A stretch of DNA of 64,000 bases from Pezizomycotina sp. ARF18 (taxonomy: Eukaryota; Ascomycota). Of the stretch, positions 37,561 through 49,591 are shown piece by piece. The stretch spans positions 248,001 to 312,000 of the forward strand of contig AZLU01000005.1 in NCBI GenBank assembly GCA_002224055.1, read 5' to 3'. A program made the position numbers and the translations under genes. The notes under the pieces are model-generated. The model was given only the letters and a program-made list of their open reading frames with translations, searched no databases and was not told the origin of the DNA. How positions within the stretch are numbered: position 1 is the stretch's first letter; the number at the start of each line of letters is the position of its first letter.

Positions 37561-38673
37561 ATCTTGTATTGTACGGCAACTGCAGGTCGGCTAGAGCTCA
37601 TGAGCGCTTACGAGCCTGCAAGGAATCTGTCGCCACCTGTAAGGGGCAATCGGTTTTACACCCTAACCGGCCGCGTTGTTAACGACCAGATGCCGTTACG
37701 AGAGGTTTGCCATCCCAGAATTTCCCTTGAACTCATTGCGAATGCCCACATCTGCAGAATCGACACCATCATAATGCTAATCAATTCTGTCTTTTCCAGG
37801 TCTCAACTCTGCAGGGCATCTCACTGCCCACCTCAACAGCGTCGCGAACCAGCTTCACACGCTGTAACGAAACTGATGCTTGCACCGTATTTGCATTAAC
37901 ATCCGCGGTCAGAGCAGCATTTACGACGTGCAGACATTGTTTGGATCTTCTTTCTGTGAAACGTCTACGCTCGCTAAGCTGGTGATATATCGCTTCGTCA
38001 TCTCAATGAAGGTGCTCCGCTCACCCCCTTTCACCCGAGGCGGTGCTCGGCCGGCTAAATAGGCAGATGGAAAGCGGCTCACCGCTGTTTGTCCTTTGGG
38101 GTTTCCATTTATTTTTGGAGCCGAATAACGAGAATACAACTTGGCAGTACGATAATTTACCTTGATTAAGCACGATGTTTGTTAACCGAGTTTTTTTTTT
38201 TTTTTTTTTTTCGTCAGCGAATGCTATATCGCGAGAGTTCCTGGTCCGCCAAGCGATGTCATGGACATCTTGCCATTGGGCCAAGATATTCCGCGTGCCT
38301 TGACCCTGTCGCTTTCATCATCGACACAGCCGAGACACCAAGATGGGCAGGGGCTATGTTCGTCATGATCACCAAGGACCGTTTAACAAATAGAGAAGGA
38401 GAGGCGAGAAAAGTACGAAAAATAATAATAGCAGCTCTTTTCAAGCTATTGTTGGTTATTTCAAGTGGCCGAGGAGCGTTTCCTGCCTTTTTTTTTTTTT
38501 TGCTTGCAGGGAGAATACCACAAACTTGAACGAGTGATATTTAAAGCCAGTTCAAGCATGGTATATAAGGACTTCAAAGACCTCAACGACTTACTCCACA
38601 TTTCTTTCCAACAGTATTGAATCGACCATTAACCAATTCCATGACTCAAGAGTATCCTATCACTACCTAAAAC
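37561..38673. other. Intergenic or decayed F-box 3' part; poly(dT)
   Basis: No supported gene. A 21-nt T run lies at 38191-38211 and a shorter one near 38,490. This could include the eroded remainder of the F-box gene. Confidence 0.4.
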
Positions 38674-39462
38674 ATGGCTTTCTCCGCAACAATCACCCCT
38701 TCGCCGACGGCGCGCGTACCAAGCACCTACTCTCCAAAGAACCACGGCTAAAGATCCTCTACTGCCTCCGCCTCTTCACCGTAGTCATCAACATCGCCGG
38801 CCTCGCCCTATGCGGCATCGCATACAAACCCCTCGGTTATCCCGAGAACTACGGCGATGCCGACGTCCAAATTCTCGTCGCGTCAATGTCTATACCCGCC
38901 GTACGTTCTCCTTTCCTCTTAAGAAACTTCATCTTCTCGTTTGATTGTTCACTCAATGTTGATATTTGAGAACGTTATAGCTCGCCTGGTCCCTCTTCCA
39001 CAACCTCCTAAACATCCTCTTCGTCCACTTCGCGCAGGCACCCTTGCACCCAGGCTGGAACATCGGCTATGACTTGGGCGTCTTCGTGTACCTCATAGTC
39101 GCGGGAACGTTTATGGAGATCTTCCAGGTTGATACCAGGGAGCCGTATTCTCTAGAGGTTATTGCTGTGGGAGCGCTTTGCTTTGTTGGGTTGTAAGTGC
39201 CGCCCGCCCCCACCTCTCTTCCTTATTCTAGACGCTGGCTTGTAACTATTATATTGGAGTGTCCTTTCCGCTGAGTTTATTTTTATTTTTATTTTTTTTT
39301 GTTTCGTACAGTATCACGCACTTCATCATGTTCGCTTGGGCTTGCAGGCGCGTTCACCAGCAGAGGGTTCAGAAGAATAAGGAGATTATAGATTTGAGGA
39401 ACCAGTTGGACATCGAACGTTCACGAAACAGCGAAGCGAATAATGCTTCAGAGAGGGCGTAA
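38674..39462 (+). CDS. Four-helix fungal membrane protein, one frame change
   Basis: ATG at 38674 (MAFSATITPSPTARVPSTYS), stop TAA at 39462. Introns: 38901-38980 (GTACGT...ATAG) and 39193-39311 (GTAAGT...CAG), both in phase with the flanking coding sequence. Four membrane segments follow: LFTVVINIAGLALCGIAY, LAWSLFHNLLNILFVHFA (after intron 1), YDLGVFVYLIVAGTFM and VIAVGALCFVGFITHFIMFA. A basic cytosolic tail (ACRRVHQQRVQKNKEIIDLR) with coiled-coil character closes the protein, which is about 200 residues long. The layout resembles MARVEL-like tetraspanning proteins, but I do not claim the domain. One frame change sits near 38,745, where a single missing base in CCAAAGAACC would reconcile the two frames. 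It is among the least damaged genes in the window. Confidence 0.7.
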
Positions 39463-40266
39463 TATGGGAGTCTTCAAGTTCAGCAGCATGGATTCTGAGA
39501 AATTCTGGCCAAGATGTCATTATCAGTGAAGGATTACAAAGATTGTCTTTTTTTTTTTTTTTTATGGCTTTTCACGAAAAAAGAGAAAGAAAAAAGACCC
39601 TTTTAACGGCATGCGATACGAATTAATCGTTATTTCTAATAATGTGTAATATAGTATGAGAATAACATGATGCGGTATGGTAATGTCTGATATAGTTATA
39701 AAAAAATGAGGATGAAAGGAAAATTTCCCAATTGGCATCCCATTGATTCTGTCTCGGTCGAGAAAGATATGAACTGGCGTTGTCGCTCGGTGCGAGAAAA
39801 GCAAGGATGGGTTAACGTCACGATGCTACCATACGTTGATCGATACCGGGGCTGAATATCCACGAATCATGAACCCCCGACAAGGAATCGCAAACTACTT
39901 GACTATCGATTGAATTGTGAATCGCGTGCGTTTGAATATTCTACAGATGCTAGTAACGAAAGAATACTGAGCGATAGACGATTTATCACGATCACGTATC
40001 AAAAGGGAAAGATATTTTTGACAGGAACAATATTCCTTAAAATTAATAATTACTATATATCTACTAAATAAAAAAAAGACTAAATTACAAAAAATAAAAG
40101 AACGTCTCTTTTTTCAATATATCAACTAATAGCCGCTAAAAACAAAGGGAAAGAACGTTGGCTCTTGAACAGTCAACTTGCACGCCAGGAAGTACGTGAG
40201 TACTGCAGGGGACGCTCGCTGCTTGCGGAACCGTCGCATCGCCCATCTTATGACATTAAGAGGCTT
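39463..40266. other. Intergenic, AT-rich, no gene seen
   Basis: AT-rich spacer between convergent genes, with a 17-nt T run near 39,547-39,563. It probably holds both terminators. Confidence 0.5.
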
Positions 40267-41220
40267 TTAGCGGGTGTAGCCGGTGGAGGTGGAGCTGGTG
40301 CCGGAAGATCCATAGGAGGAAGTGTCAGCACTGGAGGAGCCGTAAGATGAAGTATCGGCACCGGAAGAGCCGTAAGACGAAGTATCGGCACCGGAAGAGC
40401 CGTAAGAAGAAGTATCGGCACCGGAAGAGCCGTAAGAAGAAGTATCGGCACCGGAAGAGCCGTAGGAGCTGGTGTCAGCGCCGGAAGATCCGTAGGAGCT
40501 GGTATCAGTTCCGGAAGATCCGTAGGAGGTATCCTCGGCGGAGCTACCGGAGTAGCCACCGTTACCGCCGTTGCCACCCTTGGGGTGGCCCTTAGGCCCT
40601 TTCCTTTCCGGAACCCTGACCCTCCTCGCAGTCCTCGCCGGACTCACCACCCTTTGGGGCTTAGGGCCCTTAGGTCCGTGAGGCTTGTGGTCCTTAGCGG
40701 ACCCGGAGGAGGTATCCTCGTCGCAGTCCTCACCGGACGAGGCCGGGGCCGGGGCGGGCCGGGTGGGGCCTCCTGTGGTGGGGCTTCTTCGAGGGGAAGT
40801 AGCGGTGCAGGCGGTTCGGCGTCGGATCCCTCGGGGCGGGAGTAGCCGTCGGCGCACTCGCAGGATCCCTTGCCGTGAACAACGACGAAAGTGGCGTTCT
40901 CGTCGGGGCAGGAGCAGGAGTTACCGTTGTATGAACCCTCGTGCAGACGCAGGCACCCTTGGCAGAGTAGGAGGTACCGGCCGGGCAGTTCTTGTTGTAG
41001 CCGGAACCAGTGCTGGAGGTGCCGGAGCTGTAGCCGGACGACCCGGAGCTGTAAGATCCGGTGCTTGGGGAGGAAGCGGAGGTTCCGTAGCTGGAAGTGT
41101 CAGCGGCGGAAGAACCAGACCATAAGAGCTACCGGTGGAGCTGGTGCCGGAGGAGTAAGAGCTACCAGTGGCAGCGGAGACGGAAGCCAAAGCGGCGACG
41201 ACGGCGATGGAGTACTTCAT
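40267..41220 (-). CDS. Secreted Ser/Tyr-repeat, Cys-containing surface protein
   Basis: ATG at 41220 gives MKYSIAVVAALASVSAATGS, a signal peptide with a likely cut after about residue 17. It is followed by Ser/Gly/Tyr-rich sequence (SSYSSGTSSTGSSYG), a Cys-rich middle (NCPAGTSYSAKGACVC, NGNSCSCPDENATFVVVHGK and SCECADGYSRPEGS), a Pro/Lys-rich linker (KPHGPKGPKPQ) and, at the C-terminus, about eight copies of the decapeptide ADTSSYGSSG (40,300-40,533), ending TSTGYTR. No GPI signal is seen. The regular Cys spacing and repeats fit an extracellular wall-associated or adhesive protein. Frame changes occur near 41,090, 40,940, 40,790 and 40,640. The family is not recognised. An A/T-rich leader precedes the start. 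Confidence 0.65.
40300..40533 (-). repeat. 30-bp coding minisatellite, about eight units
   Basis: Near-perfect 30-bp direct repeats encoding ADTSSYGSSG-type decapeptides; the central units are almost identical, the outer ones diverged. Units of exactly 30 bp keep frame, so copy number could vary without disrupting the protein. Confidence 0.9.
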
Positions 41221-44200
41221 TTTTGCGGATTGAAGATGAATATATTAATTGATATTATATTAAAAAGAGAGAGTATCCTTTATTAGAAAAAGAGCGTGAA
41301 GAAGGAGGCCCGTTAGAGAAAAAAGAGAGTGTACAGGTCAAGAGCCTAAAGAGTGACTAATGCTGATGAGGGAGGAAGGAAAAAAAAGATCGCTGGTGTC
41401 CATCTCGAGGTTCTTAAATACTTAAAATTGTCGAGCTTTCCAGAGCCAGTTCGACTTATCCGCTTTGGAGACGCAAGACATAAGGGGCAGACGAGCGCCT
41501 GGCAGTGTGTTTGCCTCTGTCTACCCTATTCCGATATACAGAATTAGAAATCGATTCTATCGATCTGTAAGTTTCGGCGCCACGCCTTCGACTCCTGAGG
41601 AGGCAAACAATTGAGACGCTACGGTAGGGCAATCTCATGACTGAAGATGGAGTAGAATGAAAGTACCCTCAACACGTGTTGGCTAATAAAAAATTACCTT
41701 GTCAGTATTAACGCGAGACATGACAGCCTCCCAAAAGGTTCACTGACGTTCATTTCTGCCCCAAAGGGACTGAAACCCCTCAATGAAGACAAACAACAGA
41801 ACAAGACAAGGTTTGATGATTCGCTATTCCTTGGCGCAATACCGGCAGAGAGGCAGTGCAGAGGCCCACCATACTGCTTCAGGACATCCACGCGTCCTTT
41901 AGCGGTTGAGGTTCTGTCCCTTCGGCTGATGACGAACCATGAAAAACATGAAACCAAGCCAGATTTGGTGTTGAGAAGGAGATTGGGGAGATTCCAGCCC
42001 AATTTCGACGTTTCCAAGAGAAAGCTGACCCCCATTTGAATGCTTCCTCCCGGATATCGGAAGATAATCTTAATCTTCGGCGCGGCGGAAAAGGGGGGAA
42101 AAAGCAGCGTTGGTTTGGCAGGGGGGTAAAAACCCCCAAGGGACCATGGTTGGGGATAGCCCCTGTGATTGGACCGGAACAGAAAAAGCCCTAACCGACT
42201 TGCCGAATTTAGCGGCAAGGAAGCCAAATCTCGGAGACAACTCACGACGACTTGCTAGGGGCTCGAGACGTTCTAGCAGATTCTGTTCGCCCCTCCGCCC
42301 ACCGCATCAATGGCTTTTCCTGGGAGAACAAACCGCTCACCCTGAGAGCGGAATACGATAAATTCGTAACTTCGGACAGTAATTTTGCCGCTCTCCAGCC
42401 TAGTTCAATCTTATAGAGATATATATAGCTCATCGGGTAAACATCCGAGGAGGCCATTTGTTCATCAGGGGAAAATTTTGATAAAAGTTAGCAGAAGCAA
42501 ATTAAGATTTAAATATAGAAACATCTCTTCTCGAGGTACATCGCTTGTATTGGGCAGCTTGCCTTACCGGTCTCCTTTTCTTACATCCACCAAGCCTTTA
42601 ATCTATAGGATATTATTGAGCTCCAGGGAGAGTGTTGGGAAAATTCTGAAGTGAGAAAGGAAGTGTTTGCCACTAACAGGATAAATGAAACTTATAAAGG
42701 CGCGTTGTCGTCAGCAAACTTTCGTGGCTGCAGGGAGGTTCATTGAATTCGCAATTGAGAAGGCGCTTGGAGGGAATTCTGAATGTAACGTGCATCATGA
42801 CCGTCCCCGTTCCGAGAACAACCACAAAAGTTTTTTCCCTTCTCAAACAACAAATTTCAAAATAGTTCCGGGAAGAATATCCGAGCATCGTGGACGTGTT
42901 GAGCTGGATTCACTGCGTGAAGTGAATAAGGTGCAAAAACCTTAACGTCCACCGTACCGATCGGTAAAAAGAAAATATTAGAAAGAGCATCGTGAAGTGA
43001 CCTTAACTGTCTGTAAGAGTTACTGACCAACTTCGAATGCGAGTAATGTCACAGCGAACTTCGAAGTGCATGTTTAAAAGACACATATTTCCCACACTCT
43101 TCGGAGGCCGGATATTACATTCAGCAAAAGAGTACAATTTACGGGAGGTCGATGCAGAAAAATGGATACACTGTGATATGAGAGCTCTCATCTGCGAGGT
43201 TTGTGTATTTCCCCTTCGCTTCGTCTCGTGAGATCCGTCGCTGTGTCTTCTTCTCTATCCAATGCCAAGCAAGAAGGGTTTTCAGGTCTTTGTAGGCCCG
43301 TCCTCGTCGTAGTCCGTCGGTCGGTGACGGCGCGAGCTTACGGCGGTGAAAATGTAAAGGGAGGTTTCTCAAAGTACGATCTGGAGCGTAAAGTTGGGCT
43401 CATGATTCTCTCAGCCGATAGGTATGGCGACTCTCGACGATATCGTATGAAAGTCTCTTTTGTTGTGAAGTTCGAAGCAAAATGGTGGACACTGGTGGCA
43501 TTTGTTCCGAGTCGACGGTCTGACGCTGATCGTTGCTCTTTCGAAAGCACAGGCACTCTCGTTACACGCTGAGCAATACGCCTAAATGAGGAACTAGGTC
43601 TAATGACGATCTGTCGCGTATCTGTTCCAGAAGGTTAGATCAATCTATAAAATCAAAAGCAAAAGCTTCGGGCACCACTCGAAAGATGAAACGCCGTTTA
43701 ATCTTACTATGTGAATACGAGATGCTCCGCGGTAATGTAGTTAGAGGTAGTGTGCAGGACGCTCGCTCGATCCGCTACCCTGGTAGGTGATCATTTGTGC
43801 TCTTTATATTCCCCAATTGCCTCTGTGCCCACGATAATTGACAGAGTTCGCCCTATCGTTGGACCTGTACGGGTAATGTGGTTCCCTCATCAGCAGGCGC
43901 GAGGAAAGTAAGCAGTGGGAGCACGGACCCGCTTCTCGTTCCCCTAGAGTCGAAGCCCCGATAAATGGAGAGGAAGAACGATGAGACGCGCAGTTGAAGA
44001 CTGAGCGTTTGACCGAGGTCGCTGTCTTGAAGATTGGCGATTCCGTCTCGGGATTGGAACCATAACCGTGGAACCAGTGCCCGATTCACCTACAAGCTGA
44101 TAGAAGCAAAAGGACAGATGACGGGATGGAGCCCCGAGGGTTTCTGGGGATATATTAAAGCTTTTTGATAAGCGGTGATCTTGTTGAAAGGGGTTGTGCT

Positions 44201-44484
44201 AGTGATGACGCTATTGTGGAGGCGCGATGATGTTATGATGGCGATAATGGTTATTTTTGCAATTTAAATGCGTTTTGGTTGGCAGTCAGTGCCAGTCACT
44301 ACCCTTTTCGATTTTTGAGCTTATGATGCCCGTTTTTTTTTTTTTTTTTAATTTGGGCCCTTCTCTCAATTTAATTATTTTGTACTGGACTACATGCATT
44401 TGCCTTACATCATAGAGATACATCCTCTACCACCTGCCATCAACACCAATAGCTTCAATTCATCCAGCTTCAAATCCTTCTTCA
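41221..44484. other. Long intergenic stretch, no gene seen
   Basis: About 3.3 kb. Short open frames on both strands (for example 41694-42245 minus, 43201-43572 plus) overlap one another and carry no recognisable motif. A 17-nt T run lies at 44333-44349. Decayed genes cannot be excluded. Confidence 0.45.
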
Positions 44485-45348
44485 TCAACCTTTCAGGGCC
44501 CTCTCTCTCGCCCACCAGCCGATTCCGAAGCCAATACCTCCAAAGACAGCGACCTTCAGAAGTGGCATCACCACGAACTTCCTGAGCATCCATCCCATGC
44601 TCTCAACCTGCGATTTCTGGCCCTTGAAACCTGGCTTTGGTGGCGTCCTCGTCGTCGGAGCAGCGATCTTTCCATCCATTCGGTCGTGCTTGCCAGATGA
44701 ATCATACTGGCCGCCATATCGGCGTAGCTGATGAACTCGGAATACGCGCAATCCCTCAGCTCCCAGTCCCCGTCGGTTCCGCCGTCACGATCATCCCCGG
44801 TTGGAGCAGAACGTAATCGTAGCAACCCGTCTGCGCGAAGCTTACAGTAGCTGCTCCGATATCTCAAGGTCGAAGAAGTGCGTGTTTACGCCCTTCATGA
44901 AGTAATTCTTCATAAGCCTCGCGAACGCGGATTCACGCTGGAAGCGGGGGTTCAGGCCGCCGGAAGATAGGAGGATTATTTTTGGTTTTTTCCAGGGCGA
45001 TTCGGATGATAGGCGGAGCGAGATGAGGCATGCGATTACGTTTTCTATGGCGTCGTGGATGTGGGATACCGGTTTTGTCGAATTCGGTTCCGCCAGTTGT
45101 GATGTATATGGTATCCACATCCTTCAGAGCCGGCGCAAGAGACGACGGGTCCTTGTCGTGGTAGTCGAAAAGGTGGAGGTTGGGATTCTGTAGGACGGCC
45201 TGCGGATGTAGTTTGCGGAATCTTTCCGCGAGCGAACGATTGCGTTGACGACGACCGGCTCTGGTGGTGGAATCGAAGGTAGCAGGGTTTGGGATATAAT
45301 TTCAGTCCCAGTTCGCGATGTTGCGACGACGATAGCTATGGTAGGCAT
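44485..45348 (-). CDS. NAD(P)-binding Rossmann (NmrA-like) protein with C-terminal helix
   Basis: ATG at 45348 opens MPTIAIVVATSRTGTEIISQ, a beta-strand plus glycine-poor variant of the Rossmann dinucleotide loop (ATSRTG). It continues with VVVNAIVRSR (the second strand, with an Arg suited to NADP), LHLFDYHDKDPSSLAPALKD, VDTIYITTGG (fourth strand) and KPKIILLSSGGLNPRFQR. Downstream come VLLQPGMIVTAEPTGT and EFISYADMAASMIHL, then a C-terminal segment LRKFVVMPLLKVAVFG with GIGFGIGWWARERALKG, probably a membrane anchor. The order matches atypical SDR/NmrA-like proteins of about 280 residues, which act as redox sensors or reductases; the substrate is unknown. Frames change near 45,225, 45,050, 44,850 and 44,690. 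No partner gene is adjacent. Confidence 0.7.
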
Positions 45349-45831
45349 TTTTGTTAATTGCGCTCTTTGAGGTTCGCAAATTCTAGCCGAGTTGTTGGGC
45401 TAACAGTGAGACATTATAGCCAGTGTTTTAGTCTTGGTTTTATAGGCGTCTCGCAATTCTCGCGTGATGTTCCTGGCCCCGCATGGTTTAGCCGTTCTCT
45501 CTCGTAAGATGACGAAGTTTAACTTTTCGCTACCTCCTCGTCGGTCTCGAATCTTCCCGATTGCCGATAATCTTACGCCTTGGCATTGGCAGATCCAACC
45601 GATGATTCGCGAACTAACCTCTCGTCCGGAAAACAAGGTATGAAGCACGTTGAGCTTGATTGGATAAAGCTTCGCTTCCGTTGATTAACATTATATTCTT
45701 GTTAGACATGAGTTCTATGATTTTACAGACCATTAACTCAAAATTTTTTAACTTTATCTATACGGCAATGGAAATGAAGAACTTTTACTAATTACAAGAA
45801 TTTTTATACAACACAAGAATGTTAACGATTT

Positions 45832-46429
45832 TTATGCTTCGGCTTTGGGTTCGACGGGAAGGCCCTTCAGATGCCTACCGAAACCGGCAGGGTGCGTGCG
45901 CGAATCCGAGCATAGGATCCCTTTTCTCATTCTGTACCCCCTTCTTCGTTTCCTTTACGAGCGTACTCTTTTTGTCCTCAGCGGCGTCGACAGCAGCCGC
46001 TCTCCCAGACCCGGTATCAGCTTTCTGATCCTACTCGTGCTGTTGATCCTGGTGGTCTTTGTCCCTGCAGAGGGAAGGGAGAAGCCCTTGCTCGAACTGG
46101 AAGACCCTGGAGAATTGGAAGAGCGGAAGAGCTTGGCGAGCTGGCTTCCTCTGCCAGTGTGACGCTTGTTTAACGCCAACAATGGGTTTTCCGAGCGCTT
46201 ATATGTTCCCGCGAGACCGCCGATGTTGATGTGGAGACCTTGAGAGCGGCGATACGTTCCCAGGCGGATACATCGCCGGCTACGGTGGGGGCTACGGCAG
46301 CGTTTGGACTGACGGGGATCGACCCTGTTACCATCGCGGCGGAGATCGGGTTGATGGGTGCTGTGAAATCGGCGACGCGGAAGCAAACGCCGCGGTGTAT
46401 GAAAGAGCGACGAAAATGTAGGATTTCAT
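45832..46429 (-). CDS. Secreted small protein with dibasic (Kex2-type) sites
   Basis: ATG at 46429 gives MKSYIFVALSYTAAFASASP, a clear signal peptide. After a frame change the sequence reads FTAPINPISAAMVTGSIPVS and AWERIAALKVSTSTS, then in other frames GTYKRSENPLLALNKRHTGR and a Ser-rich stretch, then KKSTLVKETKKGVQNEKRDP. The last frame ends GLPVEPKAEA with TAA at 45832-45834. Several Lys-Arg pairs (YKRSEN, NKRHTG, EKRDPM) are spaced as in Kex2-processed secreted precursors, but because they lie in different frames their relation is uncertain. It is unknown whether this is a peptide precursor, an effector or simply a secreted protein. Confidence 0.45.
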
Positions 46430-47950
46430 GTTGAAGGTAGGATTAATTGCGCTGCGAAATGAAAGGTAGGGTTAGCCTGGATTGGCTTCGGAAGTAAAGT
46501 TTTGAAGAATGTGTTATTCGCTTTGCGTTCCCATGCGTTTATTTGAGATGCTGGGGGAAAAAAAATTGTTTATTTGAGTGCAAGAGCAATGAAATATATA
46601 TACAAAAAAAATCTTATCCTTTATCACTTTAACTCCTCTCTCGTTTGCTCAACATATTTGCTCCGTCCTTTAGTGCGGCTTTAATTCTTTTGACATCACC
46701 GCTTTTTTCCAGTTACGTTTTTCAAGAAATTCACAATTTACTCAAATACCGGGAGATTTCTAATAATCCTGCAGTGAGGGTGCCTAAACCACCGGCACCC
46801 GGAAACAAACTGCAGCATCTGTTCCTGGCAGCTCTGCAGATTCTCGCATAAAGACGCAGAAAAATTCCGACTATCTCAAACACTTGGCTTCAAATATCGA
46901 TAACGATAAATACTGAGACTCTCGAAATCTTTGAGATTTAAAATTTAGCGTCTGAATGGCTTCCGGAAGTCGATGCCAATTTCCACGAAAGACCTTCCGG
47001 AAGACGCCAAAACTATCACGCATCAATTTAGCGTTGTATCACGATTGCTGTTTTTGCTTTTCCGCAGTTTAAGATCTCATGCAGTAACATAACTATATAG
47101 GTTTATCTGCATGAATTCTTCAACGGATTTTCGATATTAAAAATTCCAGGACAGGATGAAAATCGCTTGAGATGGAGATTGCTCACGGACTTCGAGGCGA
47201 GCGGAGGGGCGGGAATCCCTGCGTTTTCTCTCGGGGGTCTTTGACAACACCCGCCGACTGTTCTCGTTTTCTCGGTGGAGGTCGAAAATAGCTCAGCTCG
47301 CTGCAGCGATATACTGTCGGTAGTCAAGCAATGTCTCCGAGATTCTCCCAGAGAACGGTCGCACAGAATTTGTTTCTCTATGAATAGGCGCTCCTTTTGT
47401 TTTATTTTATCTTCTTGATCCTTCGCCTTTAATTTACGTTTTTCATGCATTGATCCCGGTTTCCGTTCTTACTCGCTCGCTTCTTGAATGTTCCACACGG
47501 ATGTCAACTTTTGGGCTCAACAAACGGTTATAACACAAATCGTTGAGGACCCTTTGCTGGGCGGTTTATAAGGTTCGGAATCTCGATTATTGCGCGACGT
47601 CTGAAAAGGAACAACCCCCCCCCCCCCAAGATACGACACACCATCGGCAATGATCCCGAAAACCCCAGGAGACAAAGCCTCCTGATACGAGATCTTCGAG
47701 ATTCTAGGTTTGGTACAAATGTTACACGTCCTACACTATCGGGATGTGATTTATACTGAAAGGATATGCTGTCGGTTAACAATCTCACGTTTTTTCGCCA
47801 CTGTTCGCATCATGGATCTTGTGAGGGGAACGGTAACATCGCGTTTGCAATGTGTGAGAGTTTTATGAGTCAAATAAATCGAACAACCGCTCTTTAGCCC
47901 CGATACTTAAAAGCACCTCTTACCCAGCCCCTTCTCCGATTCCAACCTTC
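46430..47950. other. Intergenic, no gene seen
   Basis: About 1.5 kb. Two short open frames (46645-46851 plus, 47103-47450 minus) have no recognisable features. A 12-nt poly(dC) lies near 47,616-47,627. Confidence 0.45.
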
Positions 47951-48752
47951 ATGCCACTATTAACCCTTCCAACAGAACTCATCATAGAAATCTTCTCCTA
48001 CCTCCCGTATACTTCCTCCATCTCTCCGTCGCGCCAACATGCCGCCGCTTCCATTCCATCATGCGCACCTCCCCTCATCCGCTCTCCAAATACTGTATAA
48101 GAGTTACACACCAACACCGACGAACGCGGCTTCAACCCCTCCTGTAGAATATCACAATTACATTGGTAAAGTCTGCATAAAGAACATCGTAGACGGATAC
48201 GTCCGTCTACCACCCGACAGGCAGCTCGTACTTGCTGTCCCGGAAGATTCTCAGGGTACGTAATGGAATGGCTCGTCCCACCGCCGGAGTTTACGGTCCA
48301 TCCGTGCTTTGAAAATTAACGCTGCGGGATCGTAATGGCGAGGATCGGTTCGGGTTGGATAATATCGGCTTTTTACAGCGGAGCGGGAATTCATACCCAT
48401 AATCAACCACCCCGCATCACGCGAAACCGCGGCGACTCCGGGATTTTCGTACGTTAATATTTCTATTCACCGTTCCGGCTATGGATTTCGTACTACGAGT
48501 TCGGGAACGGTTGATAATACAAGTCAACAAACGCCGGTGAGGGTGGGAGAGGTTGTGAGAGGTATTAGTGGGGAGTTGGGTAGGGATAGAGGAGCACTTA
48601 ATCTTGGTGGGGAGAGGTTGTTTAGAGCTGTTATGGAGGATAGGGATACGGTACGGAGGGCGAGTAAAGAGTGGGGTGTTACGCTGAGGTTTATTGTGGA
48701 TGTTGTGGAGAGTAGGAAGGAGGGCGCGAGGTATTGGACGTATTCGGGATGA
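47951..48752 (+). CDS. F-box protein, frame-interrupted
   Basis: An ATG at 47951 opens MPLLTLPTELIIEIFSYLPY followed by TSSIS, an N-terminal F-box. The continuation in another frame, APTCRRFHSIMRTSPHPLSK, completes the box (the CRRF-x-x-I segment). The middle is hard to follow in any frame. The last segment (48,537-48,752) reads GEVVRGISGELGRDRGALNL and ends RYWTYSG with a stop at 48752. F-box proteins link substrates to SCF ubiquitin ligases; the substrate domain is not recognisable. It belongs to the same broad family as the copies at 37.4 and 49.6-50.3 kb but is more diverged. At least two frame changes are present. Confidence 0.5.
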
Positions 48753-49591
48753 AAGGGGCGGGTTGAATATGGAGGCGAGGTGTTGTCTCGTACTCAGCCT
48801 CAGTAATTAATGTTCGCCCCGCGTCTTCCTTCCAAAGCGTGTGTGCCTGGCGAAAAATAAGTCTGGGTACGAGACAAGGCGAGGTCTCGCGTTTTTGGTA
48901 AGAGTCCAGTTCGGAACATTATATCATATCGTCGTCTGGAACTGCTACAGAGTGTCCACGTAGCCCAACATCAAGATCAATCGAAATGCAAGCAATAGGA
49001 AACAGGTAGAAGCCCCAAGCAGCGTAACGGCGTAGAGCTGATGAAGCCCACAGCTACCTTTGATCATTTCGTTGCTGTATTCTCAAAGTAAGCCTATATC
49101 TACTTTTTCCGCGTTTCTTTGTGGCCAAATAAGATGACGACCTTCACGACCAAGAAGACCATCAAGCTAGTTTCCAGTCGTCAAAAAGTCCAAAGAAATA
49201 TAATAAAGAGAGTCAAGGAAATATAGGGGCAAAAGAGGGAATCGACCCGAGCTACCCGCCCATATGTGCCCTTCAATGAATCATATACCGTGAAAAGGAA
49301 ACTAGGCCATACTTGTCCCTTTCGTCATACCCTTCCTGTTCCTCAAGTAACTCCTTCAGCTCGTAAGTCTAGTACTGTCACGTGTTTTAGTGTCAAGGGC
49401 ACGCGTGAATGTGCGGCCTAGCAGGACGCACGCGATGTCCTCTAGCTCTGTTAAAGAGTTGTGTGTATAAAGAAGCTAGTTCTCCTCCTCCTTCGGAGGA
49501 GGATAGTCAGTTGAATACCACTCGATTTTACTCCTATTTACTATTACTACATTATACTATCCATTATACAGTGTGTTGCATTTCATGGTGA
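48753..49591. other. Intergenic, no gene seen
   Basis: About 840 bp between convergent F-box genes. No recognisable feature. Confidence 0.5.

Noticed and set aside
40300-40533. Regular 30-bp repeats resembling a CRISPR array
   Set aside because: Direct repeats without spacers, in frame within a secreted eukaryotic protein; a coding minisatellite.
41694-42245. 183-codon minus-strand ORF
   Set aside because: Overlaps another open frame on the same strand; no motif, no start context, composition like surrounding non-coding DNA.
43201-43572. 123-codon plus-strand ORF
   Set aside because: No recognisable features; opposite-strand ORFs of similar length overlap it.
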